Shown here in pieces: positions 13,684-21,955 of a DNA stretch of 64,000 bases (position 1 is the first letter of the stretch; each line of letters opens with the position of its first letter). The position numbers and the translations under genes were made by a program. A model generated the notes under the pieces. It did not search any database. It saw nothing but the letters and a program-made list of their open reading frames with translations, and was not told the DNA's origin. This stretch comes from Prevotella sp. UBA2742 (GTDB lineage Bacteria > Bacteroidota > Bacteroidia > Bacteroidales > Bacteroidaceae): positions 1-64,000 of the forward strand of contig DEJS01000012.1 of NCBI GenBank assembly GCA_002353485.1. The letters run 5' to 3'.

Positions 13684-14778
13684 TTATTTGTTCATAAAGG
13701 AAAGCTTGCTGACCTGCTCGAACACCATGTCAGCAAGTACTTCGTTCTGGGGCATCTTGCCGTTGAGAGTGTCGAAGAGGTAGCGTATGCCGGCCTTGCC
13801 GATGCCTTTCTTGGCCATGTAGACGATACACAGGTTCTGCAGCCCTATGCTCTCGGCCAGAATGTCAATGTCAGTACTGCTGAGCTGGAACAGCGCCAGC
13901 TGGTAGGCATTGTCAAAGTTGTCGTTTATAAGGTGTTCGACGTCTGCCAGCGTCTCCATACCCATGCCGCGCAGTACGGTGAGGAAGGGCATGAAGTTGG
14001 CCTCGTGCAGTTCAGCCTGCGTAATGGCGGCTATCTTGTGGTTCAGACGGTCGAAGGGCTTGCGCTGCAGATAGCTGCGGAAGGTGTCGTAGTCGAGCCG
14101 TACATCCTCAAGGTGTCCGCTGTTCACAAGGCCCTGGACACGGTGACGGTATTCGCTGATGGAGTTGCGGATGCGGCTGAACTCGTCGTCGGCCAGTTCC
14201 AGCATGCCGGCCAGACGGCTCAGGCTGCGATGGTACTCCAGTGGTGTCTCGATGTTGGACTTGTAGCCGATGTCGTGCTGGATGGCCGACCATACGTGCT
14301 GCAGGGCCGTGCGCATCTGGAGCTCAAAACGGATTTCATTAATCTCAGGGTGCTCTGGGTCGAAGTAGACACTCTTTGGCAGCTGACAGATGTAGTGCAG
14401 CGAGTTGTAGCCGAAGCTGTCAAACTGGTGCATCTTGCGCTTGTCTACACTGTTGGGCCAGTCGATGGTGAAGAGGTTCTCGGCTATGGCGGCAATGCGG
14501 TCGACGTCTTCGTTGTAGAACGTAATGATGCGGGTGCCCAGAATGTCGGTAATGTCGCTTAGCGACTGGTACTTGTGCCCTTTGCGCTGCAGCTTGCCGG
14601 CCAGCGAGGCTTCCTTCTTGATGCGGGCCTCCATGCTGTTGATGACAACGCCGCTCTGCTTGATGATGGTGTCCAGCTGGTTCATCACCACAGACTGAAG
14701 CTGCTCGAAGAGCGGCAGCTGGCTGCGGTACTCTTCGAGTAGCATTTCACCGTGTAGGTCTAATCCGTAGTTCTCCAT
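13684..14778 (-). CDS. RelA/SpoT-domain protein (small alarmone synthetase-like)
   Basis: A 364-residue protein with the (p)ppGpp synthetase fold and no HD hydrolase domain. Visible landmarks: KYQSLSDITDILGTRII (residues about 69-85), DSFGYNSLHYIC (about 119-130; compare GYRSxH) and FELQMRTALQHVWSAIQHDIGYK (the EIQIRT...A.W...H..YK pattern). The C-terminal 150 residues are helical and not recognised. It probably makes ppGpp from GTP and ATP, but it is longer than stand-alone synthetases and could be regulated through its tail. It is translated 8 bases after the STAS gene. Confidence 0.85.
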   Translation of the reverse strand: MENYGLDLHGEMLLEEYRSQLPLFEQLQSVVMNQLDTIIKQSGVVINSMEARIKKEASLAGKLQRKGHKYQSLSDITDILGTRIITFYNEDVDRIAAIAENLFTIDWPNSVDKRKMHQFDSFGYNSLHYICQLPKSVYFDPEHPEINEIRFELQMRTALQHVWSAIQHDIGYKSNIETPLEYHRSLSRLAGMLELADDEFSRIRNSISEYRHRVQGLVNSGHLEDVRLDYDTFRSYLQRKPFDRLNHKIAAITQAELHEANFMPFLTVLRGMGMETLADVEHLINDNFDNAYQLALFQLSSTDIDILAESIGLQNLCIVYMAKKGIGKAGIRYLFDTLNGKMPQNEVLADMVFEQVSKLSFMNK

Positions 14779-14786
14779 GTGGAGGC

Positions 14787-15089
14787 TTAACGAATTTCGA
14801 ACAGGTTGAAGAAACCTGTCATCATAAAGACTTTCTTGATTTCGTCGTTGATGTTCTCAATAATTACCTTTCCGCCCTTGGAGGCAGCCTCCTTGCGGAT
14901 GGTGAGGAAAAGACGCAGACCTGAGCTGCTGATGTATTCGAGGTCCTTGCAGTCAAGAAGTATTTCCTTGTTTGCGTTCTCGAGCAGGGGAACAATCTCC
15001 TGCTGGGCCTTGACGGCTGCAGGGGTGTCGAGGCGACCGCTGACGGTAGCAACCATGTTTCCGTTCTGTTCTTTGATGTCAAATGTCAT
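14787..15089 (-). CDS. STAS-domain anti-sigma-factor antagonist
   Basis: A 100-residue single STAS domain, of the SpoIIAA/RsbV type. The phospho-acceptor loop reads YISSSGLRLFL (residues about 53-63), with the conserved serine before SGLR. It should be phosphorylated by the RsbW-like kinase encoded 24 bases upstream, and bind it when unphosphorylated. No sigma-B type factor is encoded nearby, so the output of the partner switch is unknown; the RelA/SpoT-like enzyme that follows is a candidate target. Confidence 0.9.
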   Translation of the reverse strand: MTFDIKEQNGNMVATVSGRLDTPAAVKAQQEIVPLLENANKEILLDCKDLEYISSSGLRLFLTIRKEAASKGGKVIIENINDEIKKVFMMTGFFNLFEIR

Positions 15090-15113
15090 AATAATAAAGT
15101 ATTTAAAGTTGTG

Positions 15114-15557
15114 TTATATTGTCGCTAAATGCTTCGTCAGGGTGAGGATGTTGTGCTGGTCCTTGTATTCGTAGCTGATATTGTCCATAATCTGGCGCAC
15201 CAGGTGGATGCCCAACCCGCCTATGGAACGCTCCTCGGCAGACAGCGTGGTATCGGCGTCAGGCGTCAGTGTGGGGTCGAAAGGTGTGCCGCTGTCGCTG
15301 AGGATGCAGCACAACTCACCGTCGCCGACCATCAGCCGGATGTCGACAAAACCCTGGGTACCCTCAGGGTAGGCGTACTCCATGACGTTGACTACTGCTT
15401 CCTCGATGGCCAGATTGAGGCTCATGGTGAAGGCCATGTCAAGGCCTGCCTCCTCTGCTACGGCGTCGATGAACTCGTTAAGCTGAGGAATGGTCTCGAT
15501 GTCGTTGGGTAGGGTAAGCTTCCGGTCAATCGTGTATCGGCTATTTGCTTCTGACAT
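15114..15557 (-). CDS. RsbW-like serine kinase / anti-sigma factor
   Basis: A 147-residue GHKL ATPase. The N-box reads NLAIEEAVVNVMEYAY, the G1 box SDSGTPFDP, and the G2 box GGLGIHLVRQIMD, all in order. The start at MSEANSRY (15557) is preferred over an upstream ATG at 15611, because a promoter box at 15581-15588 lies between the two. It would phosphorylate the adjacent STAS protein in a partner-switching circuit. It is first in an operon of four genes running to 13078. Confidence 0.9.
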   Translation of the reverse strand: MSEANSRYTIDRKLTLPNDIETIPQLNEFIDAVAEEAGLDMAFTMSLNLAIEEAVVNVMEYAYPEGTQGFVDIRLMVGDGELCCILSDSGTPFDPTLTPDADTTLSAEERSIGGLGIHLVRQIMDNISYEYKDQHNILTLTKHLATI

Positions 15558-15580
15558 GTATCTTCTGTATATTTGTCGTG

Positions 15581-15611
15581 CAAAGATAACGAAAAAACTT
15601 TGCACGCGCAA
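15581..15611 (-). promoter_or_regulatory. Promoter of the partner-switch operon
   Basis: Minus-strand TTGC (15611-15608), 19 bases and TATCTTTG (15588-15581). An inverted repeat ACGCGC-N9-GCGCGT with a T-run lies just upstream at 15604-15630. Confidence 0.7.
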
Positions 15612-15645
15612 GAATTAGGCGCGTTTTTTTTACCGAGTACCTAAA

Positions 15646-15679
15646 ATATTGCCCGACTGGGTCTCCAGACGGGCAATAT
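15646..15679 (-). terminator. Terminator after the ABC-lipoprotein operon
   Basis: Arms ATATTGCCCG (15646-15655) and CGGGCAATAT (15670-15679) pair perfectly, and an inner CTGG/CCAG pair extends the stem. It lies 35 bases past the lipoprotein stop. Confidence 0.75.
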
Positions 15680-15713
15680 ATTGTGTTGTTAGCGCTTGGC
15701 TAAATAAAATTGC

Positions 15714-16514
15714 TTACTTGATGATGGCCTTGCGGGCAGCGATAATATTATCCTTGGCAGAGGCTATCTGGCTCTTCAGCTCAGCAACGGTGGTAGCGTT
15801 GAGAACGTCCAGGGGAGCAAGAGCGTCAGCAACAGGCTTGATCTCGGGGTCGTACTGCGACAGACGGTTGACGGCGTCGAGAATGAGCACGATGCGGAAC
15901 GAAATGTTAGCTGCAGCCTCGTCGTTGAAGACGCTGAGGAACTTGTCGCTGTTCTGTGTCGTGACAAAGAGCTGCTCGATAAGGGCTGCTGAACCCAGCT
16001 GCCAGAAGTAGTTGATGCGGCCGTTCTTCTCCATGGCATCGTAAAGTTCGGTAGAGGTCTCGTAGAGCGTGCCACCATCCTGGATAGCCTTGAACGAGGG
16101 GTCGTTGATGTCGGCAGTCAGCTTGGCAATAGCCTTGTCATACTCCTCAACGGGCATCTCGTAGAGCGAGGCAATCTTCTTGTCTACGCTCAGGGCGCTC
16201 AGCATGCGGTACTTCTCAGCCAGCGTGGCAGCCTCGGTAGCCGTGGCGGGGTCAATCAGGAAGTCGGGCTTTACCTGCTTCTCTTCCTTAGAGAGGGTCA
16301 GACCGCCGTTGCCTTCCTGTACGAAGGGCAGCTGAGGCAACCTTGCCATCTCGGAAGCGATGCTGTCGAAGTGCATCTTAATGCTGGCTTCAATCTGCTG
16401 CTGTTCGAACGACTTCAGGGTGTCAGCCTCTGCGGTAGCCTCGGTTTTCTTTCCTCCACAGGCTGCAAAGGCGATAGCTACAAAAGCGATAGCTAATACT
16501 GATAACTTTTTCAT
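15714..16514 (-). CDS. Hypothetical lipoprotein
   Basis: A 266-residue lipoprotein (signal MKKLSVLAIAFVAIAFAAC, cysteine 19) followed by a short Gly/Lys/Thr-rich spacer and a mainly helical body. I do not recognise a family. Residues 110-240 contain regular helical heptads but no catalytic motif. It follows the ABC transporter gene by 51 bases with no promoter box between them, so the two are probably co-transcribed and it may be an accessory periplasmic component of that transporter. Confidence 0.65.
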   Translation of the reverse strand: MKKLSVLAIAFVAIAFAACGGKKTEATAEADTLKSFEQQQIEASIKMHFDSIASEMARLPQLPFVQEGNGGLTLSKEEKQVKPDFLIDPATATEAATLAEKYRMLSALSVDKKIASLYEMPVEEYDKAIAKLTADINDPSFKAIQDGGTLYETSTELYDAMEKNGRINYFWQLGSAALIEQLFVTTQNSDKFLSVFNDEAAANISFRIVLILDAVNRLSQYDPEIKPVADALAPLDVLNATTVAELKSQIASAKDNIIAARKAIIK

Positions 16515-16565
16515 TGCTTTTTGAATTTTAAGTTTATAAATAATGTGAATTGTATAATTTGCTTA

Positions 16566-19457
16566 TTATTGGGGACTCTTTCTGAGATAGCGGCCGGGGC
16601 AGTCGGTGAGCAGCAGGATGATGACGACGATGCCCATCACGAGCAGCATGCTCATATTGTACCACAGGGTCTTGATGTGCCATTGGCCCACCACCTTCTC
16701 GCTGCTGTAGAATGGAGCCTGCCCCCAATGGCTGCGAGGAGTGAGGAAGACGGTACCGGAGCGTGGTACGATGTATTTGTCTACCACTTCTACCATAGAA
16801 GGCTGGTCGGCACCGATGACGCTCTCCTCCAGCTTCAGGTTGAGGTTGTCGCGCTTCAGCTGTTGCAAGGCCTCCTTGCCATGGCTACGGATGAAGGCAG
16901 ATATACAGGCCTCCTGCTGTAGCGTAATGGTGTTGCTACGCTTTGCCAGAATGCTCTCGGCCTCCTGCATGTATTCTCTGAGCGAGTCATAGCTGTCATC
17001 GCCTGTGTAGGGCTTCATGCCGCAGTATTCGGTGATGACGGGCAGGTTGGTGTGGATGACCTCCAAGTGGCTGGGGTCGGCCGAGCCCTTACGGATGACC
17101 TCGCTCTTCATCGTCTCCAGCTGGGACTGCAGCTCATAGAGGAAGGCCATGTTATAGAACTGCGTCTCGTATTTCTCCTTGTCCTTCTCGAAGAACTGCG
17201 CCTCGTAGGCATTATCTGTGTACGACGTCACGGCCAGTGCCTCGTACGACCAGCGTGAGGGAATGATGTTACCCAGCATGGGCACGTTGCCCGTGGTGCT
17301 CTTGGGGTTGAGGTCGGTAAAGCTGACCACGAGTCCGCAGAGCAGTATCTGCGGTATGAGGAGCACAGGTATGCTGATATAGATGGCCACCACGGAGCTG
17401 AGACACTGCGACAGCAGCAGTCCCGTGAGGTTGGCCAGCAGTGAGGTGCAGAACAGTATGAGCCACCATGTGCCGAAGAGCCCGTGCACGCCCATGATGG
17501 TGTTACCCACCAGGATGAAGAGCAGCGTCTGTACGACAGAGAGTCCTGCACAATATACTATCTTGGACCAGATGTAGCTGGCATGCGAGAGGTTAAGGAA
17601 GCTCTCGCGCTTCAGCAGGGCACGGTCTTTGATGATTTCCTCGGCACTGCCACTCATTCCCGTGAAGGTGGCTACGATGACAGCCATGAAGAAATAGCTC
17701 ACCAGGTTCTTGTTGTTCATCACCGAATAGCCTTCAGGCGGAGCATAGCGCGTCAGGAAGGCGCAGATGCAGGCCAGCACAGGAGCCTCGAGCAGGGCTA
17801 TGCACAGGTATTGGAGGTTGGTGGCCTTGGTCTTGATGTTACGGCGCAGGAAGATGGCAAACTGCTTCAGTGCGCCAGGCTTCTTCTGGTCAGAGTGTGG
17901 CGTTGCACTGACGGCAGGGGCCGTCATGGGCTGACGGCGCTTTAGGTAAAGCTCGTGCCAGTCCTGTGGGGTCATCTTACGCTCGTCAGAAAGCTCGCCG
18001 CTGTTGTTCAGGGCCTTCTCCTCGATGATGTTCAATACTATCTCGGGGTTTACGTTGCCGCATGTGGGGCAGGCGCTCGTCTCGGCGTCGGCATAGTTGG
18101 CGGCTTCCTTGAAGTAGGTGATGGCATCGATAGGATTACCGTCGAACACGGGGTATCCTCCGCGGTCGAGCAGCCACAGGCGGTCGAAGAGCTTGTATAC
18201 GTCGCTCGAGGGCTGATGGATGTTGACGGCTATGAGCTTGCCTTTCAGCGTCTGTTCCTTCAGCAGGTTGATGACTTTCTCTGTGTCGGCAGAGGATAGT
18301 CCTGAGGTCGGCTCGTCAAGGAAGAGTACGGCAGGCTCGCGTATCAGCTCAAGAGCTATGTTGAGGCGCTTGCGCTGACCGCCCGAGATGTATTTGTTGA
18401 TGGCCGAGCCCACCTTCAGGTCCTTGATGGTGTCAAGCCCGAGGTCCTTCAGTGTCTTCATAACGCGGCGGCCTATTTCGGCGTCCGTCATGCCTTCGAA
18501 GCATAGCTTGGCAGTGAACCACAGGTTCTGGTACACGGTAAGCTCCTCGATGAGCAGGTCGTCCTGAGGCACAAAGCCTATGAGGTCTTTGGCGGCCGGC
18601 TCCGAGATGTCGTGTCCGTTGATGGTGATGCTTCCTTCCTGGGGCTTCAGACTGCCGTTGAGCAGTGAGAGCAGGGTAGTCTTTCCTGTGCCGGAACCGC
18701 CCATGATGGCCAGCAGCTCGCCGTTCTTCAGTGTGAAGCTCAGGTTGTGCATGCCGTTGTCGCTGCCAGGGAAGCGGAAGTTGATGTCGCGGCCGCAGAA
18801 CTCCACTGTCTGGCCGTCGTCTTGCTCCTTGCTGTAGCTCCTGATGATGGACGAATAGTAGACGGGCTGCCCCGTGCTGCTCTTCAGCACGCTGCTCTGC
18901 ATCCATATCTGGTAGCTGCCCGCCAGTACGGGGACATCATTCAGCAACACGTTGTCGCTGCCCAGATAAGTAAAGATAAGCTGTCCCGTCGTGGGGTCCA
19001 GCAGTGTCTTTATCTCACCGTCAAAGCCCTTTATATTGTGTATCTTTACATGTTCAGTCTGGCGGTTCGCCACATAGTCGGAGTAGTCCTGGAACTGCTC
19101 CTGAGGGATGGCGAACTTCTCGGCCATGGTCTTGAACATCACGTTGCCTTTGAGTTCCTGGACGCCGCAGAACTCCATCAGACGCAGCAACAGCAGGGCC
19201 TCTTCCGTGGGACGAATCTTACCGTGCAGTGCGGAGCAGATAGAACTAACGGTCTCCTGAGTGTCCAGTTCTTCCGTCATCTCGTACGCCATCCTCATGT
19301 CGCTATATAAATCGAGGTAGAGGTTGGTGTTACGAATGCCAAAATTATGACGCAAATAACTCACGAGCATCTCTTTCGCCCGTGTCTCGTCTACTTGCTC
19401 TACCTTGCTGAATAGCGCAAAGAGACTGATAAAGCTGGATAGTATGACGTCTGTCAT
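16566..19457 (-). CDS. ABCG-type ABC transporter, fused ATPase and permease
   Basis: A 963-residue protein. Residues 1-130 look like a TerB-like helical domain. The ATPase follows: Walker A GGSGTGKTT (253-261), Q-loop FVPQDD, signature YISGGQRKR (357-365), Walker B VLFLDEPTSG (377-387) and switch HQPSS. A CPTC motif lies in the linker after the ATPase. The C-terminal half has about six membrane helices of ABC2 type (residues 540-800), a large periplasmic loop and a last helix before the end. ABCG order (ATPase then permease) fits a homodimeric exporter; the substrate is unknown. The gene has a weak promoter box at 19476. Confidence 0.85.
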   Translation of the reverse strand: MTDVILSSFISLFALFSKVEQVDETRAKEMLVSYLRHNFGIRNTNLYLDLYSDMRMAYEMTEELDTQETVSSICSALHGKIRPTEEALLLLRLMEFCGVQELKGNVMFKTMAEKFAIPQEQFQDYSDYVANRQTEHVKIHNIKGFDGEIKTLLDPTTGQLIFTYLGSDNVLLNDVPVLAGSYQIWMQSSVLKSSTGQPVYYSSIIRSYSKEQDDGQTVEFCGRDINFRFPGSDNGMHNLSFTLKNGELLAIMGGSGTGKTTLLSLLNGSLKPQEGSITINGHDISEPAAKDLIGFVPQDDLLIEELTVYQNLWFTAKLCFEGMTDAEIGRRVMKTLKDLGLDTIKDLKVGSAINKYISGGQRKRLNIALELIREPAVLFLDEPTSGLSSADTEKVINLLKEQTLKGKLIAVNIHQPSSDVYKLFDRLWLLDRGGYPVFDGNPIDAITYFKEAANYADAETSACPTCGNVNPEIVLNIIEEKALNNSGELSDERKMTPQDWHELYLKRRQPMTAPAVSATPHSDQKKPGALKQFAIFLRRNIKTKATNLQYLCIALLEAPVLACICAFLTRYAPPEGYSVMNNKNLVSYFFMAVIVATFTGMSGSAEEIIKDRALLKRESFLNLSHASYIWSKIVYCAGLSVVQTLLFILVGNTIMGVHGLFGTWWLILFCTSLLANLTGLLLSQCLSSVVAIYISIPVLLIPQILLCGLVVSFTDLNPKSTTGNVPMLGNIIPSRWSYEALAVTSYTDNAYEAQFFEKDKEKYETQFYNMAFLYELQSQLETMKSEVIRKGSADPSHLEVIHTNLPVITEYCGMKPYTGDDSYDSLREYMQEAESILAKRSNTITLQQEACISAFIRSHGKEALQQLKRDNLNLKLEESVIGADQPSMVEVVDKYIVPRSGTVFLTPRSHWGQAPFYSSEKVVGQWHIKTLWYNMSMLLVMGIVVIILLLTDCPGRYLRKSPQ

Positions 19458-19475
19458 AGACTTATTTTAGGTTTG

Positions 19476-19483
19476 CAAATTTA
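19476..19483 (-). promoter_or_regulatory. Possible -7 box of the ABC transporter operon
   Basis: Minus-strand TAAATTTG, 19 bases before the ATG at 19457. No clear -33 element is visible. Confidence 0.4.
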
Positions 19484-19589
19484 TTAAAAATATCACACTA
19501 CTGGCTCATTGCAGCAGTTAAAAAACATTAAAGTGCCCTTCAGGATAGTTTTTTCCCAGAGCAAGGCCCGTTTTTTCCGTTGTTTTTTA

Positions 19590-19597
19590 TACCTTTG
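19590..19597 (+). promoter_or_regulatory. Promoter box of the secreted basic-tail protein
   Basis: TACCTTTG, 28 bases before the ATG at 19625; the -33 region is T-rich without a sharp TTTG. Confidence 0.5.
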
Positions 19598-19624
19598 CCG
19601 CCGAAAACATAGAGTGACACTGTT

Positions 19625-20317
19625 ATGATACGGAAAAGCATAGTACTATTATATTTTCTTTCGATGATGAGTATTTGGGCCTTGGCAAACGATCGCGTTC
19701 GGTTTGCCGATTTGCCGCTGACGCTGTCGCCCAATGACATTGTCGAACAGTTACAGCAGAAGGGAATGCGCCTCGTCGTAGACGATCAGACCCCTAACAC
19801 TTACCGGCTTACCGGGCAGCTGGCCGGTCTTAAGGTCGATGCCGACCTGCATTACACTCGCGACAGCATGCGCGTCAACTACCTTCGGCTGAGCACCCGG
19901 ACGGCAGCACGCTCGGTGCTGGAGGACTACCGGGTGGTGATGCAGTGGATGGAGAAGCACTACGGTAAGCCTACCTGGGAGTCTACGGTGCGCAGCCATC
20001 CCTTTGCCCGCTGGTTTGTGGATTTTGACCAGGACATCGTGGTCATCGTCACGGCTAAGTCGACGGTAGAGGTGTGGTTCTACAACAACCACTTGCAGCG
20101 CCACTTCGATTACTACTCCATTCTGAAGTATTGCGAGCGCAATCCGGTAGAGAACGCCCCTAATCTGACGGCCCGCGAGAGCGTCACCTGGCGCAGTGCT
20201 ACGACGCCTTCAGCAAAGAAGAAGCCTTCTAAGCGCCATTTGCGTAAGAAGGCTTCTAAGCGAAGTTCTAGGAAAGGAAACCGAGCAAAGCACCGGCGGC
20301 AACGGCGGAACCGATGA
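19625..20317 (+). CDS. Hypothetical secreted protein with basic C-terminal tail
   Basis: A 230-residue protein with a signal peptide (cleavage near WALA-ND, residue 22) and an alpha/beta body with no family I recognise. Residues 197-230 are almost wholly Lys, Arg and Ser (AKKKPSKRHLRKKASKRSSR and on). This tail is encoded by a stretch containing a perfect hairpin (20221-20256) and overlaps the 3-prime end of the convergent oadB gene by 50 bases. The tail may therefore come from reading through a terminator rather than from selection on the protein. Confidence 0.6.
   Translation: MIRKSIVLLYFLSMMSIWALANDRVRFADLPLTLSPNDIVEQLQQKGMRLVVDDQTPNTYRLTGQLAGLKVDADLHYTRDSMRVNYLRLSTRTAARSVLEDYRVVMQWMEKHYGKPTWESTVRSHPFARWFVDFDQDIVVIVTAKSTVEVWFYNNHLQRHFDYYSILKYCERNPVENAPNLTARESVTWRSATTPSAKKKPSKRHLRKKASKRSSRKGNRAKHRRQRRNR
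20221..20256. terminator. Bidirectional hairpin between convergent genes
   Basis: GAAGCCTTCT (20221-20230) and AGAAGGCTTC (20247-20256) pair perfectly over a 16-base loop. It lies 12 bases beyond the oadB stop and inside the convergent gene. No long T-run follows on either strand. Confidence 0.55.
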
Positions 20318-21419
20318 CGCCGGCCACGTTGGGCCCCATGGCGTGCATCAGCAGGAAGTTGTGACGGTCGTACTCCAGTCCCAGGTTGTTCGATATGCGG
20401 GCTGCCATGGGTACTGCCGACACGCCGGCATTACCAATGAGCGGGTTCAGCTTCTTATCCTTAGGCAGGAACACATTCATCAGCTTGACGAACAGCACAC
20501 CGCTCATTGTGGCGATGATGAAGGCGCCGGCACCGATGGCGAAGATGTAGATGGTGTTGATGGTCAGGAACTCGGATGCCTGTGTCGAGCAGCCTACCGT
20601 CAGTCCTAATAGCATGACCACGATGTCGTTCAGTGCCGCTCCGGCGGTCTTGGCCAGACGGGTGGTCTTGCCCGACTCCTTCAGCAGGTTACCGAAGAAC
20701 AGCATTCCCAGCAGGGGCAGGCCCGAAGGCACGATGAACGTCGTGAGCAGCAGGCCTACGATGGGGAACAGTATGCGCTCCGTCTGGCTGACCTGACGGG
20801 CGGGCTTCATCTTGATGAGGCGCTCCTTCTTGGTGGTCAGCAGTCGCATCAGAGGCGGCTGGATAAGCGGTACCAGTGCCATGTACGAATAGGCGCATAC
20901 GGCGATGGCACCCATCAGGTTTGGCGACAGCTTTGAGCTGAGGAAGATGGCCGTGGGTCCGTCGGCGCCGCCGATGATGGCTATGCCTGCCGCCTGGTTA
21001 GGCTCGAATCCTAAGGCCAGTGCGAACATGTAGGCTCCGAAGATGCCGAACTGTGCTGCGGCACCGATAAGCATCAGCTTGGGATTGGCCAGCAGTGCCG
21101 AGAAGTCGGTCATGGCACCAATGCCCAGGAAGATCAGCGGCGGATACCATCCCTGGCGCACGCCCTGATAGAAGATGTTCAGCACGGAGTTGTCCTCGTA
21201 AAGACCTATCTCCAGTCCTGCGTCGGCGCGGAAGGGAATGTTGCCCAGAATGATGCCCAGTCCGATGGGCACAAGCAGCAGGGGCTCGAAGTCCTTCTTG
21301 ATGGCAAGCCAGATGAAGAAGGCGCCCACCGCTATCATGATGAGGTTGCCTGCCGTCACGTTGGCAAAGCCCGTGTAGGTCAGGAACTCATTAAAGTTTT
21401 CAACGATAAATTGCCACAT
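20268..21419 (-). CDS. oadB: Na+-translocating decarboxylase beta subunit
   Basis: A 383-residue integral membrane protein of the OadB/GcdB/MmdB family, which decarboxylates carboxybiotin and pumps Na+ out. The diagnostic IIGGADGPTAIFLSSKLSP segment (residues about 158-176, with the essential aspartate) is present, along with roughly ten membrane helices and the end motif MGPNVAGVIGSAVAAG. It is third in a minus-strand set with the gamma subunit and the biotin carrier. Given the methylmalonyl-CoA mutase genes nearby, the substrate complex is most likely methylmalonyl-CoA decarboxylase. It is somewhat shorter than many OadB proteins but complete. Confidence 0.9.
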   Translation of the reverse strand: MWQFIVENFNEFLTYTGFANVTAGNLIMIAVGAFFIWLAIKKDFEPLLLVPIGLGIILGNIPFRADAGLEIGLYEDNSVLNIFYQGVRQGWYPPLIFLGIGAMTDFSALLANPKLMLIGAAAQFGIFGAYMFALALGFEPNQAAGIAIIGGADGPTAIFLSSKLSPNLMGAIAVCAYSYMALVPLIQPPLMRLLTTKKERLIKMKPARQVSQTERILFPIVGLLLTTFIVPSGLPLLGMLFFGNLLKESGKTTRLAKTAGAALNDIVVMLLGLTVGCSTQASEFLTINTIYIFAIGAGAFIIATMSGVLFVKLMNVFLPKDKKLNPLIGNAGVSAVPMAARISNNLGLEYDRHNFLLMHAMGPNVAGVIGSAVAAGALLGFLS

Positions 21420-21452
21420 AGGTGTTACCTTTTTAGTGTTTACTTCTTTCCT

Positions 21453-21911
21453 TTATCCTATGGTCAGCAAGACGGCGCCTTCCATTACCGAGTCGCCGGG
21501 GTTGACCACGATGGACGTCACGGTGCCGGCATATTCGGCCTCGATGTTGTTCTGCATCTTCATGGCCTCAAGGACGAGAACCACGTCACCTACGGCTACC
21601 GTGTCGCCCACCTTGACATTGATGGTGGTGACGGTACCGGGCAGGGGGGCCTTCACCGGGTTGCCTGCTCCGGCGGCAGCGGCAGGTGCGGCAGCGGCGG
21701 GAGCGGCGGCCACGGGGGCTGCTGCGGCGGCAGGCTTGGGAGCCTCTACCTTGGGCTTCACGATGGTGGGGTGCTTGGCAGCATTGATTGGCTGCTGGAG
21801 CTCTACTTCGAACGGTATGCCGTTGACATTTACTTTGGCGATGTTGCCTTCTACTTCCTCTATCTCGACTTCGTAGTCAACACCTTGTACTTTATATTGA
21901 TACTTGTTCAT
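21453..21911 (-). CDS. Biotin carrier subunit of the Na+ decarboxylase
   Basis: A 152-residue biotinyl-carrier protein. Residues 1-40 form a small beta domain, 56-83 are a flexible Ala/Pro linker, and 84-152 are the biotinyl domain with the acceptor lysine K118 in EAMKM. It moves CO2 from the carboxyltransferase to the membrane beta subunit. It lies 33 bases before oadB and 44 bases after the gamma-subunit gene. The low-complexity linker is GC-rich and prone to length change. Confidence 0.92.
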   Translation of the reverse strand: MNKYQYKVQGVDYEVEIEEVEGNIAKVNVNGIPFEVELQQPINAAKHPTIVKPKVEAPKPAAAAAPVAAAPAAAAPAAAAGAGNPVKAPLPGTVTTINVKVGDTVAVGDVVLVLEAMKMQNNIEAEYAGTVTSIVVNPGDSVMEGAVLLTIG

Positions 21912-21955
21912 CTTTCTTATTTGTTATTTTACTGTTTACGCTTTGTCAGTGACCT

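Noticed and set aside
13606..14562. A 318-residue plus-strand frame opposite the RelA/SpoT-like gene
   Set aside because: The minus-strand protein shows clear family motifs; the opposite frame has none.
15604..15630. Terminator with T-run upstream of the RsbW-like gene
   Set aside because: The ACGCGC-N9-GCGCGT stem with T-run points along the plus strand, where no gene ends nearby, and it overlaps the minus-strand promoter, so I noted it only as a possible operator.
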